Positions 33,796 to 44,659 are shown, counted from the first letter of the stretch. The stretch: DNA of 64,000 nucleotides from Zhengitettix transpicula (GCA_037074705.1 CM073590.1:133319600-133383599); one strand, 5' to 3'. Made by a program: numbers and translations. Notes: generated by a model from the letters alone, not told the origin.

Positions 33796-35779
33796 AGTAA
33801 ATTGGGTAGATTATATAGAATAAGTAAGGCTTCTTTTCTCTCTAAGCTTTTTATTATTCAATTATTCGTTTGTCAAAATTCCACAGGCTTTTATCACAAT
33901 CGCAGCAAATTATACATACAACTCGTTGGATAATATGTGGTTGCTGATCTAAGGTGATCGGGACTTTCTCTAACGACATTTGTGTGTGTGTGTGTCAGCT
34001 AGAAACTCCTCTCATAGAGTTATTTGATACCTGAAACAAATAAAACGACACAAGATCAAAAGAGCTTTTACATTGAAACCCTGGACTACTTTAACCGCGT
34101 GATACGTAACACATGATCGTATGAATATTTTGGACATAATTTCTGTTAGTTTGATCTGTCGTACTTAATGGTAAAGGCAGCAGAGCCGGGCGTAAGGCGA
34201 ATAAGGTTGAGTCGAGTGAGTTGACCTGGAATGTGGACCTTCCAGCCGTATTTTCGGCTCGTTTCCTGGATTGCTTTGTTTATCCCGGAGACTGGTCGTC
34301 ACGGTGCTGCACCACAGTCGCACAGAGTTGGCACACAAGGATGTTACGCGTCTCTCAGCTTCACATATTTTCGCTAGGCCAAGTGCCAGGAGCGAAAATA
34401 AACGTTATTCTGGAAATATTTAAGCCTACTACTCGCCTGAAATACGTCAGCTGGGAAAATAACTTAAAACCCGTTGCCAAATGTTGTGACTTTGTAACAA
34501 TCTTACTTTCACAAAACAAAACTAAACTAACGAATCGATTCCGGCAGGAAAACCTAACAGTTCTTGGCTCCCCCCCCCCCAACCCAAAACTTAGATGTAG
34601 ATAGTGAGTTTTACCATTACTTCAACTTTTTCAGGATCAGAAAAATGTGTTATAAAAATAGTAGTCTACTCGAGAGCGTACAATCATTTTCGGCGTACAA
34701 ACGTCTTAAAAATCTTCAACAAATACATAATTTTTTTAAGCATTCATTTCATATGGCTCAACACATGGAAAGTGTGTCAATTTTCTGTACAACGTTACCT
34801 TATCGCTTAGTTAAATTAATTCATGTTTAATTTATTTCTCTTCACACGGAATCATATGTTGACTCTTTAAGATTATTTCTTTGAAGAATATCACTACTCG
34901 TTGCTGAAAATAAACTAAGCACACAATAATTGTGCTATATTGCTTGGGTTTACGAAACCATCTCAGATATTTTTTAATCTTCCTCCCAGCCTGTATTTTC
35001 ACATTAAATAATAACATCATTATCGTATTTAATTTAACAGACTACTTGTTTCTTTTCCATAAGATTTTTCTATTGTGATCAATTGATTATTTTCTTTTAC
35101 GTACAAATGCTAAACATTCTAGGCTAATGTATTGCCAAAGTATGAGTGAGTGCACTATTCTTGTGCACAAGAACAGCATGCGCGTCTCGCGTACAATGAG
35201 CTTGATTCAACGTCCTCTTTTATCCCCCTGTGACAAACGATCTTTCGAAGAAAAATAGTTTTCATTGCTCATATACTGATACAGTTTTCATGATAGTCTA
35301 AACTTTTAACTTTTCATGTATACATTATTTATTCATTAAAAATAACATAAAATAATATATAGGATGTTAATTATTTATAAAGTCTCAAGTATGTTTTATA
35401 GTGATAAGCTGTTACTGCAATTATAATTACATTTGTTGTAATTTTTATAGCCCACTTATATAGAACGGAAATTACGTAAGGAGCAATTATTTTATTTTAT
35501 GTTCTCAAATTAAAACCTGCATTACGATTTAGAAGTTTAAGCTGTTTATAAAGGAGAACACAACCATTGATTCTACATATTTTATCATATTTCAGAATAT
35601 ATTATAATACTCTAATTATTTATTTTACCCAGTTAAGTAATATTGTATTATTTGGTATGTGTCATATTATTTAGAGAAGATTTATTTAAATAGTAATCTA
35701 CTTCTGTCAATTCTTTAATGGAGTAGAAGTGGCTTAGAATTTTCAAATCGATATTTTATCTTTTATCTATATAATGTTT
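33796..35779. other. No supported gene
   Basis: A 127-codon frame at 34221-34604, in a less AT-rich stretch with an 11-C run near 34569-34579, has no recognisable domain and is overlapped by other frames. A (GT)n tract is at 33980-33998. Nothing else recognised. Confidence 0.45.
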
Positions 35780-35855
35780 CATCCGGGTCAGTTAGTCGAA
35801 AACAGGTTACGATTCGACAACTGCCAACGTCATCATCTTCTGATAAAATATCGCC
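35780..35855 (-). mobile_element. Possible Penelope-like terminal segment with ribozyme-like core
   Basis: Minus strand: ATCAGAAGATGATGACGTTGG, CAGTTGTCGAATCGTAACC, then TGTTTTCGACTAACTGACCC. AGAAGATGA followed by a hairpin-able stretch and CGAATCG is reminiscent of the CTGANGA...GAAAC layout, with both boxes imperfect. Short and isolated. Confidence 0.3.
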
Positions 35856-35869
35856 CCTCCCACTGCATT

Positions 35870-36110
35870 CCCAATGCTGAGGACCCAAGTCTTGCCTCCA
35901 ACTGAACCGCGTGTCCGCCGGCAGCCTCGCTATTCGCACCAGGGGTTTCCTACGCCGGCGCGCCGTAGACCCTTGAATAGCAGGCTCGAGTCCCGACTGA
36001 GATGGTATTCTGACTCCCTATTCAACTGGTTGTCCTCCGTTCTGAATAGGATCGCCTGCAGGAGAATAATGTCCCAAAAACAACTATCGTTTTTTTAAAA
36101 TTTATCTTGC
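35870..36110 (+). mobile_element. Possible tRNA-derived SINE
   Basis: GGCTCGAGTCCCGACTG at about 35983-35999 resembles a B box with T-arm (GGCTCGAGTCC), preceded by GCGCGCCGTAGACCCTTGAAT. The stretch is GC-richer than its surroundings. No second copy is present in the window to confirm it, and the 74-codon frame across it is not recognisable. Confidence 0.35.
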
Positions 36111-37199
36111 GCCCTGTCATTAAGGCGTGCTCAGAAATCGAGGATTTGGCCGGTGGCTTTAACTGGATCCATCATTCGTATTCCGTGTCTCTTTCCTTAA
36201 TAGTTAGGATGGTTTGTCCAATGCATTTTGAGTCACATTCGCAAGGAATCGTGCTCAATTGAGGTGTTCGGAGTCCGAGCCCAGCCTTAGTCAAGGCGAG
36301 GAAACTTGTGTACTTTATCTCGGCTCGAAAAACAATTCTGACCTCAAATTCGACCAGAATTATGTCGTAGCGTTACCAGTAAAGAGGAGAAACTCTGTTT
36401 TTTCCATTTGTTGCTGGTTGCATTTCGTATCTATATTAATCTCTTTGATGAATTTTTATTGCCTTTTTCAATAATATAACTTTATATAAATATAATGAGA
36501 CATTCGTTAAGATTGCATTCCTTGCAAATATTTCATGAAACGTTTCTCTTTAATGAATTGGCGAGTGGGATTGCTTTTCCTTTCTTCATCCCCCCCTTTC
36601 AAACCACTTCGTATGCTTTTAAAGGGAATTTCCACTCTCCTGTAGTCTTTTACTTTAAAAAAAAGGTTTTCTGCAGTATAAAAACCCTTATCACATTATA
36701 ACTTGTGATTTCCAAAATCTATTAAATATGTGAAAAAGTATGACAGTGTTCTATGCTGAATTTGAAGTGAAATGGTTGCTTGCAGATACTTAGATAACTG
36801 TATCAGTAATTATAAATCTGAGTTGAGCTTAGTTTTCCCTAAAATGTGAACTGAAGGCTCATTTTATACCTATGAAATTATAGTCCTTCACTTCTTCCTC
36901 TTACCTTTATATGAACACGGAGTTAATATTTAGCAAATTTAGATTTATTAATTCCATTACTTCTCTAGTGAAGAAATGAAACAAGTAAAATCATCATTAC
37001 GTACATAAATAATAAAATAAATGAAGTTTACGCAACTATAAACGCTTAATGACGGGGCACAATATAATATAATTTTTTTATAAAAGTTTTCGTTATTTTA
37101 TTCCAGAATATTTTATTACATTTGTAAATAAATTTCCTAAACATAGTTATATTTAACATATCTGCAAAATTCTCGTCAACTATACAGTTGAGCTGCAAG
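36111..37199. other. No supported gene; possible family C scrap at 36580-36650
   Basis: CATCCCCCCCTTTCAAACC, TCGTATGCTTTTAAAGGGAA, TTTCCAC resembles the CTCCCTTTC...CCTATGCTA...GGGAGTTGCCAC part of family C. The rest is not recognised. Confidence 0.35.
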
Positions 37200-37280
37200 A
37201 AGAATTTAAATTTCCAAGTTTGTAAATGCCTAACGTTTCGCCGATTTACGCTGCCGCTATTAAGATTTCATCATTTGATG
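37200..37280 (-). mobile_element. Possible Penelope-like terminal segment with ribozyme-like core
   Basis: Minus strand: CACCATCAAATGATGAAATC, AGCGGCAGCGTAAATCGGC, GAAACGTTAGGC. A TGATGA box is followed by a GCGGC/GCCGC-like weak hairpin and GAAACGTT. The arrangement equals that of the tail family but the sequence is different. Confidence 0.35.
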
Positions 37281-38559
37281 GTGGCGCTAGTGGACGGGAT
37301 GGAAACCTGAGTAATCTGTCAGAAACAAGTACATGCTTCATGAATATTTTTTCTAAAAAAAATAATACTCTTTTCAAAAAAACGTTGGTTGCAAAGAAAT
37401 ATTAGTAACCGCATCAATAGCTTCTTTAATTTCTTTGGTATCGTAAATGTTCATCCACCCTTTGTATTTATTATTTTTATCCTCATTGGGTGTTACCTTA
37501 TTCATCACATAATTCACAATAATTTGGTTTATATTGAAGCAAGGGTAAGATTACGTCTGAATTTAGATAAACTTTGTAATGTACAATGTGAGAAAATAAA
37601 CTTAATTTCTACAACAAACATTCCCGATTTAATTTATTTTCTGATCATTTTCAATATAAATACATTGTAGATCCTGTTCATATGATACTCTAGTTGCTTT
37701 GGATTTTGTAATTGAAATCTTTTTATAACAGCAAGATACAACGTCGCTATAATTAATTGCGAACACTTTAAAAATTAACGTCAACTTGCACTTCTAACAT
37801 GTTTCTGAATTTACTTTGCTTAATCATTCGATTTCAAGGACATATTAAGTTGCCAAAATCCCGGTGTGAAAGCAAAGTACGGCGTAGTAATTCCAGTTCC
37901 CATGCCAAGGTGACGTCAAACCACCCACACCTGTGCGGGGTGAGCAACTCGCCTGCAATCTGCATCCACAAAATGACTTGACAATATCAAATACGTTTGC
38001 TGTATTAGTATATCGGTCTATATTGTATTTCTTGGTATAATGTATATTATTATTCAATTCTTTTCATAGTTATTTATTTTTTAAATAACACTTTCCTATG
38101 CTTAGAATACGTATCGATCAATAAAAGTTTCTTTGAGTAATCTCCCTAGTTACACCTTTGACATAGTAATATACTACTGGCTGAGTTTCCTAAAACCATT
38201 TCTGATTAGAACTGCTTTTAAAGTACCAGTTCCTGCCGTCCCTGTCTAAACTACCAGTTGGTTGACCTCAAGATGACTTGTGATTCGTTAAGATTTTTAT
38301 TTTTATATCGACATAATCAGTATATATATATATATTGATTATTATATATATATATATAATTATACATACAGATTATACATACATATAAATTTATATGTGT
38401 GCCTTACAAAATTGAAAGTATTACCGGGAGATGTATAAAATTAATCAAAAACGACGGCCATTACTATCGAATCCATTGTTTAGGGGTCGATGAGAATATG
38501 TGGCATTAAAGGTCACGTTTATTCAGATAGGACATGAGATGTTATATAGAATGATGTAA
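37281..38559. other. No supported gene; TA tracts at 38321-38358
   Basis: A less AT-rich patch at 37850-37975 carries frames on both strands without known relatives. Two TA tracts (38321-38334 and 38344-38358) sit in an inverted ATAATC...GATTAT setting. Confidence 0.4.
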
Positions 38560-38720
38560 ATTATTAGAAATCTATAGAATCCCCTAAACATTGATATAAA
38601 TAGCACAAGAAATTAACGACACGTATAACAGACAAAAACAGAAATTAATTTGGAACAATATACTTTTAAAATATGTAGACGTTTCGATCGACTGTTGTGA
38701 TATTTATCAATACTATCGCA
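38560..38720 (-). mobile_element. Penelope-like tail of a different family
   Basis: Minus strand: GTATTGATAAATATCACAAC, AGTCGATCGAAACGTCTAC, then TTTTTGTCTGTTATACGTG and ATTTCTTGTGCTATTTATATC. TTGATAAAT stands for CTGANGA, GAT pairs with ATC next to CGAAACG. The tail ends similarly to the main family (TTTTTGTCTG, TATTTATA) and it lies on the strand opposite to the GIY-YIG remnant 330 bp further on. Confidence 0.5.
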
Positions 38721-38840
38721 TAACTGAAGCATATAGCTAAAAGTTATAACACTAACAAAGAATATGAATACATGATATAAATTAACAAAGATTATGTACT
38801 AAACCACCATCAATGTAGCTTAAATGAGAAGTATCCTGTT

Positions 38841-38877
38841 TAACACATAAAGAAAGTTTGTTACATTTTATGTGTTA
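38841..38877. repeat. 11-bp perfect inverted repeat
   Basis: TAACACATAAA at 38841-38851 and TTTATGTGTTA at 38867-38877 can form a hairpin with a 15-nt loop. No T run follows and no gene precedes it, so its role is unknown. Confidence 0.6.
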
Positions 38878-39045
38878 CTTTTCTGATATTAACCCTTTTC
38901 AAAATTAGTTTCCTTATCTAGAATAATAGTATTATCAAAATTGAAAGAATGGTTTAGATCCAAGCAATGTTTTGTAATAAGAGAATATCTCTGTAATTTA
39001 TAAACGTGTTAATTTTTAGCTTTTATTTGTTAAATACATAAATAT

Positions 39046-39254
39046 TGTCTTAATACTATGAATTTCCATTATTTTGTTTATAAAATTAGTTGCAATAATT
39101 GCTCATTTTGTTACATTGGCCAGACCAAACGATCTCTGTTAACTAGAATTCGGGAATTTAAACATAACATCGTAAAAATTTTCCACCTTATTAACATTCT
39201 CGTATTACAAAACATTGTTTTGATCTTAAACATTCTTATAATTTTTATAATACT
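39046..39254 (+). pseudogene. Penelope-like GIY-YIG endonuclease, 5' part (interrupted)
   Basis: From 39058 the frame reads FHYFVYKISCNNCSFCYIGQ, TKRSLLTRIREFKHNI, the GIY-YIG signature region. After a frameshift near 39190 it continues TKHCFDLKHSYNFYN up to the junction at about 39254, where family A sequence (ACTAGCTGGGTGCCCGG) begins. The remainder of the domain, IIDNETNFNK, resumes at 44316 beyond the 5-kb insert and runs into the element's own tail at 44437. So one Penelope-like copy was split by a later insertion. Confidence 0.8.
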
Positions 39255-39825
39255 ACTAGCTGGGTGCCCGGCGTTGCCCGAGATGTCATTTATCTATAAC
39301 CATCCATAAGACTCCAATTTGCGCTATTTTTATGTAAAGCTCCTCGAACCCCATCCCTAAATGTGCTCACCTCCCATGCCGAAGGGGGATGAAGTCATTG
39401 ACTAAATATATCGGCCGTTTTTACATGTTAGAAGATGACCACCCCCACAAATATGCGATAATGAAAAAGAATGTATTCCACGCAAAAATCGGCCGATTAC
39501 ATTGTCTGAAAATTTATTCCCTCGCCCAACAACTCCCAAACCCGTTACCCAGGTTGTCACAATTAGATTCAGCGACATTCATAGTCTCGGAATTGATTCG
39601 ATTCTCGGTTGTTTCTGCGGGATTTTATTTTACGTACCTCCACCCCACCCCTAAGCTTGCTCCCCTCACACGGGTTAAATTATACACAAACAACATCGGT
39701 ATAAATACTATCAAAGTAATTAACCCCAGGAAATAATTATCGCAAATATCGACCGTTTAACATGTTTGAAATTTTTCACCCCCGACCACTCCCGCTTCGG
39801 GGACTTAAACGGTCAAGTTTAATGT

Positions 39826-40763
39826 CATAATTAAACTCAGTGACAATCCTGATAGTTTCTGGTTTATTTTTATCTAATGCTACTTCCACGCAAACCCTTA
39901 AGGGTGCACCCTTCCTAGTCCGAAAGGGGTTGAAATTACACACAGAGAACATGTAGGGAAATTTTATTAATCTAATTCATCCCGAAATATATTTAATTGA
40001 CGAAAAAAAAGCCAGTCAACTCATCCCAACCCAGCCGATACCCGCGCGTTGTCCAGATTGTCATAAATAAATTCAGCAACATCCATTACCTTCGATTTGA
40101 CTCGAATCTCGGTTGTTTTCCCGTTATTTTCAAGGAAATTAATAGCTCAGTGACAATCCCGATAGCTTCTGGTTTCTTTTTATGTAATGCTACTTCACGC
40201 CCACCCTTAAATGTGCACCCTTATGAGTCCGAAAGGGGTTGAAATTATACACAGAGAACATGTAGGGAAATTGTATTAATGTAATTCATCCCGAAATATA
40301 TTTAATCGACGCAAAAAACAGCTGGTCAACTCTTCCCAACCCAGCCGATACCCGCGCGTTGTCCAGATTGTCATAAATAAATTCAGGGAGATCCATTACC
40401 TTCGATTTGACTCGAATCTCGGTTGTTTTCCCGTTATTTTCAAGGAATTTAATTAAACTCAGTGACAATCCCGATAGTTTCTGGTTTCTTTTTATGTAAT
40501 GCTACTTCACGCCCACCCTTAAATGTGCACCCTTATGAGTCCGAAAGGGGTTGAAATTATTCACAGAGAACATGTAGGGAAATTTTATTAATGTAATTCA
40601 TCCCGAAATATATTTAATCGACGCAAAAAACAGCCGGTCAACAAATCCCAACCCAGCCGATACCCGCGCGTTGTCCAGATTGTCATAAATAAATTCAGGG
40701 ACATCCATTACCTTCGATTTGACTCGAATCTCGGTTGTTTTCCCGTTATTTTCAAGGAAATCC
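39826..40763 (+). repeat. Tandem array, about 311 bp x3, in family A
   Basis: CCCAACCCAGCCGATACCCG starts at 40025, 40335 and 40647, giving periods of 310 and 312 bp. Each unit carries CATTACCTTCGATTTGACTC, TCTCGGTTGTTTTCCCG, CTGGTTTCTTTTTATGTAAT (first copy diverged), GAGTCCGAAAGGGGTTGAAA and GAACATGTAGGGAAATT. The copies are very similar, so the duplication is young relative to the element. Confidence 0.85.
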
Positions 40764-41307
40764 CCTCCAGCACCACCCCTATCATGCCTACAAACAACAT
40801 CGGTAGAAATACTATCAACGTCAATGGTCCCGGCATTTATTTATTCCACGCTAATATCGATGATTTAACATGTTAGAAAATTTCCATCCCATCCACTGCC
40901 GCCCATTGGGGCTAAATGGCCAATTTGATGCTATAATTGAACTGGACGACATCCATATCCTTGGATTTGACTCCAATCTCGGTTGTATTCGCGTTATTTT
41001 ATTGCAGCGTTCCTCCACCCAACACCTAAAAGTGCTCTACTGATAATACCGACCCGCTTCTGGGGGTGGTAGACGCGTCTCAGCCCAACAGTCGGTAGAA
41101 ACACTATCAATATCTGTGACCCCTAAAAATATTTATCCGACGGAAATAACGACTGTTTTAGCGTGTTTAAATATTTCAACCCCCGTCCGCCCCCGCTTCT
41201 GGAGTTGGTAGACGCGTCTCACCCCGACAGTGTTTGTTTCCTGGTCGCAAAGAACACGTGTACGAAATTTGGTGAAATTTTCTCCAGCTGTGTAGATTTG
41301 TATAACG

Positions 41308-41388
41308 AACATACAAATATACAAATATACAAATATACAAACATACAAATATACAAACATACAAACATACATACATACATACACTCAT
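41308..41388 (+). repeat. ACAAATAT/ACATAC microsatellite, internal family A end
   Basis: Repeated ACAAATAT and ACAAACAT units pass into CATA units and then ACTCATTTTTATTTATAAAA. This repeats the terminal tract found at 44228-44302, so a complete 3' end is embedded in the middle of the composite. Confidence 0.9.
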
Positions 41389-41949
41389 TTTTATTTATAA
41401 AATTAAACGTCGTTATTAATGGAAACAACATCGATAAAATAGTATGAACAACACCACCCCTAAATATGCTACTTTCCCGTGGTGGAAAGGGTTGAATTTT
41501 TACTCATATCACATCGGTAGAAACACTATAAATCTAGTTTACCCATAAACACATATCATTTTGGCAATTTTCGAATAATAGACAATTCTCACCCCCAGCC
41601 CTAAGCAAGCTCACCGCTAATGTCTAAAGGGATTTATATTTTCAACAAAATCCGTTGAAATAGTATCCACGTAATTCTCCTCCAAGAACGCGCAAGAACT
41701 GACTATTTATCTCCCCTTCCAACCCCCACCCTTTCGGGTTAAATGGGCAATTAAAAATATTTATCCGAAGTAAACTCACTGACATCCATAACATTCGATT
41801 TGACTCCAAACTCGGTTGTATTCGCGTTATTTTTCTGTAAAGCAACTCCACCCCAAACCCTAAGGGTGCCCTTTTCCCAGGGCGTGGAAGATGAATATTA
41901 TATTCAGATAACATCGGTAGAAACACAATCAATATCTTTGACCCCGAAA

Positions 41950-43830
41950 ATATTTATCCAAATCTAATACCTGCTGTTTTAGCATGTTTAAGTATTTCAA
42001 CCCCCGTCCACCCCCGCTTCTGGGGTTGGTAGACGCGTCTCACCTCGACAGTGTTGTTTTCCTGGTCGCAAAGAACCCGTGTACGAAATTTGGTGAAATT
42101 TGATCCACCGGTATAGACTTGTATTCTCCACCCCAAACCCTAAGGGTGCCCTTTTCCCAGGGTGTAGGGGATGAAAATTATATTCTGAAAACATTGGTAG
42201 AAACTCCATAAATATGTTGGACCCCTAAAAATTATTATCCGACAAAAATATCGGCTGTTTTAGCATGTTCAAATATTTCCACCCCGTCCACCCCCGCTTC
42301 TGGAGGTGGTAGGCGCATCTCACTCCGACAGTGTTGTTTTCCTGGTCGCAAAGAACCCGTGTACGAAATTTGGTGAAATTTGCTCCAGCGGTGTAGATTT
42401 GTACTCTCCACCCCAAACGCTAGGGGTGTTCTTTCCCCAGGGTGTAGAGGTTGAAAATTATATTCAGATATCATCAGTGGAAAGACTATAAATATCTTTG
42501 ACCCCTAAAAATATTTATCCGACTGAAAAAACGACTGTTTTAGCATGTTCAAATATTTCCACCCCCGTCCACCCCCGCTTCTGGAGATGGTAGGCGCGTC
42601 TCACCCCGACAGTGTTGTTTTCCTGGTCGCAAAGAACCCGTGTACGAATTTTGGTGAAATTTGCTCCAGCGGTGTAGATTTGTACTCTCCACCCCAAACG
42701 CTAGGGATGTTCTTTCCCCAGGGTGTAGAGGTTGAAAATTATATTCAGATATCATCAGTGGAAAGACTATAAATATCTTTGACCCCTAAAAATATTTATC
42801 CGACTGAAAAAACGACTGTTTTAGCATGTTCAAATATTTCAACCCCCGTCCACTCCCGCTTCAGGGGGTGGTACGCTCGTCTCACCCCGATAGTGTTGTT
42901 TTCCTGGTCGCAAAGAACACGTGTACGAAATTTGGTGAAATTTGATCCACCGGTATAGATTTGTATTCTCCACCCCAAACCCTAAGGGTGCCCTTTTCCC
43001 AGGGTGTTGGGGATGAAAATTATATTCAGAAAACATCGGTAGAAACACCATAAATATCTTGGACCCCTAAAAAATATTATCCGACTAAAATATCAGCTGT
43101 TTCAGCATGTTTAAGTATTTCAACCCCCGTCCACCCCCGCTTCTGGGGTTGGTAGACGCGTCTGACCCCGACAGTGTTGTTTTCCTGGTCGCAAAGAACA
43201 CGTGTACGAAATTTGGTGAAATTTGCTCCAGCGGTGTAGATTTGTATTCTCCACCCCAAACGCTAGGGGTGCTCTTTCCCCAGGGTGTAGAGGTTGAAAA
43301 TTATATTCAGATATCATCAGTGGAAAGACTATAAATATCTTGGAACCCTAAAAATATTTATCCGACTGAAATATCGACTGTTTTAGCATGTTCAAATATT
43401 TCCACCCCCGTCCACCCCCGCTTCAGGGGGTGGTAGGCGCGTCTCACCCCGATAGTGTTGTTTTCCTGGTCGCAAAGAACACGTGTACGAAATTTGGTGA
43501 AATTTGATCCACCGGTATAGATTTGTATTCTCCACCCCAAACCCTAAGGGTGCTCTTTCCCCAGGGTGTAGAGGTTGAAAATTATATTCAGATATCATCA
43601 GTGGAAAGACTATAAATATCTTGGAACCCTAAAAATATTTATCCGACTGAAATATCGACTGTTTTAGCATGTTCAAATATTTCCACCCCCGTCCACCCCC
43701 GCTTCTGGGGGTGGTAGGCGCGTCTCACCCCGACAGTGTTTGTTTCCTGGTCGTAAAGAACACGTGTACGAAATTTGGTGAAATTTGCTCTACCGGTGTA
43801 GATTTGTATAACGAACATACAAACCCCCGT
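41950..43830 (+). repeat. 281-bp satellite-like array in family A
   Basis: Corresponding points in successive units lie at 42136, 42416, 42697, 42978, 43259 and 43540, spacings of 280, 281, 281, 281 and 281 bp. Each unit contains TTTTAGCATGTT, CACCCCCGCTTCTGGGGGTG, CCCGACAGTGTTGTTTTCCT, GTACGAAATTTGGTGAAATT, TAGATTTGTATTCTCCACCC, a CCAGGGTGTAGAGGTTGAAA block and ATAAATATCTT. Units fall into two types, one with GATCCACCGGTATAG and ACCCTAAGGGTGC, the other with GCTCCAGCGGTGTAG and ACGCTAGGGGTG. Neighbouring units share long identical stretches, indicating recent unequal exchange. The last unit is fused at 43800-43825 to a piece of the terminal tract (ATAACGAACATACAAA). Confidence 0.9.
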
Positions 43831-44227
43831 CCACCCCCGCTTCTGGGGGTGGTAGGCGCGTCTCACCCCGACAGTGTTTGTTTCCTGGTCGCAAAGAACA
43901 CGTGCACGAAATTTGGTGAAATTTTAACCAATGGTATAGATTTGTATTCTCCACCCCAAACGCTAGGGGTGCTCTTTCCCCAGGGTGTAGGGGATGAAAA
44001 TTATATTCAGAAAACATCGGTAGAAACACCATAAATATCTTGGACCCCTAAAAATTATTATCCGAATAAAATATCGGCTGTTTTAGCATGTTTAAATATT
44101 TCAACCCCCGTGCACCCCCGCTTCTGGGGGTGGTAGACATGTCTCACCCCGACAGTGTTTGTTTCCTGGTCGTAAAGAACACGTGTACGAAATTTGGTGA
44201 AATTTGCTCTACCGGTGTAGATTTGTA

Positions 44228-44302
44228 TAACGAACATACAAACATACAAACAAGCATACAAACAAACAAACATACAAACATACAAACATACATACACTCT
44301 TT
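44228..44302 (+). repeat. ACAAACAT microsatellite, 3' end of family A
   Basis: AACGAACATACAAACATAC is followed by several ACAA/ACAT units and CATACACTC, then TTTTTTATTTATAAGATT, the terminal sequence of the family. Confidence 0.9.
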
Positions 44303-44315
44303 TTTATTTATAAGA

Positions 44316-44436
44316 TTATTATAGATAATGAAACTAATTTTAATAAATGTTAACTTCAGATATGTTACATATTAAGTCCAAGAAATTTTGAAATGAAAAA
44401 TTTAAGTCTGATTGATAATTAATAATAATATCTTCT
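44316..44436 (+). pseudogene. Penelope-like GIY-YIG endonuclease, 3' part (after insert)
   Basis: Reads IIDNETNFNK and then stops; further codons correspond loosely to the MLHIKSN region of intact copies. Together with 39046-39254 it makes one interrupted domain. It leads into the tail at 44437. Confidence 0.65.
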
Positions 44437-44585
44437 TCGCTTTTGAGTTTTGACTAGTGCAGTTGTATCGCTCTAGGTTCTTCTTAGCACCTGAAGGAAG
44501 GACCAAAGATCTCAGAAACGTTGTGTGGTATTTATATAAACACTTCTTTTGTCTGTATTTGGCTTTCTTATTATTATTCCAAAAA
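44437..44585 (+). mobile_element. Penelope-like 3' tail of the interrupted element
   Basis: Contains CTTTTGAGTTTTGACTAGTG, CAGTTGTATCGCTCTAGG, AGCACCTGAAGGAAGGACC, AAAGATCTCAGAAACGTTGTG, TATTTATATAAACACTTC, TTTTGTCTGTATTTGGCTTTC. CTGAAGG replaces CTGAAGA. Confidence 0.72.
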
Positions 44586-44659
44586 ATTTTCTTTAAATGT
44601 TAAACATTACAGCTCTCAATTTAAGATGGCTTTTTAAATCATCTTTGTTAATTTATATC

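Larger units (their letters stand above)
39255..44315 (+). repeat. Dispersed repeat family A, 5-kb copy with internal tandem arrays
   Basis: Starts ACTAGCTGGGTGCCCGG at 39255 and ends in an ACAA/ACAT tract and TTTTTATTTATAAGATT near 44315. The body alternates CACCCC-type runs, GGGGTTGAAATTATACAC, AACATCGGTAGAAACAC, ATATTTATCCGAC, GTTTTAGCATGTT, CACCCCCGCTTCTGG, ACAGTGTTTGTTTCCTGGTC and GTACGAAATTTGGTGAAATT. Two internal segments are tandemly amplified (separate entries). A 1-kb copy at 18.6 kb has the same ends, so the extra length is due to internal expansion. No protein is encoded: open frames recur only because monomers are 281 bp and nearly identical. It is inserted in a Penelope-like endonuclease remnant. 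Confidence 0.8.

Noticed and set aside
34221..34604. 127-codon open frame
   Set aside because: No recognisable domain, overlapped by frames on the other strand, and ends in a C run. Not supported.
36250..36310. tRNA-like GTTCGGAGTCCGAGCCC
   Set aside because: Resembles a B box loosely but has no cloverleaf and no second copy.
37845..38057. 70-codon minus frame with GVGGLTSPWHGNW-like peptide
   Set aside because: Looked domain-like at first, but no family fits and a plus-strand frame overlaps it fully.
38841..38877. Transcription terminator
   Set aside because: A hairpin without a T run or an upstream gene; bacterial-type terminators are not expected in this genome.
39826..43830. CRISPR array
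   Set aside because: Periods of 281 and 311 bp with full-length similarity and no spacer pattern; eukaryotic context. These are tandem repeats.
41133..44324. Repeated open frames of 60-121 codons on both strands with near-identical peptides (NPRPPPLL, FTKFRTRVLCDQ)
   Set aside because: They recur with the 281-bp period on both strands at once, which reflects monomer identity. Substitutions and frame ends show no coding constraint.
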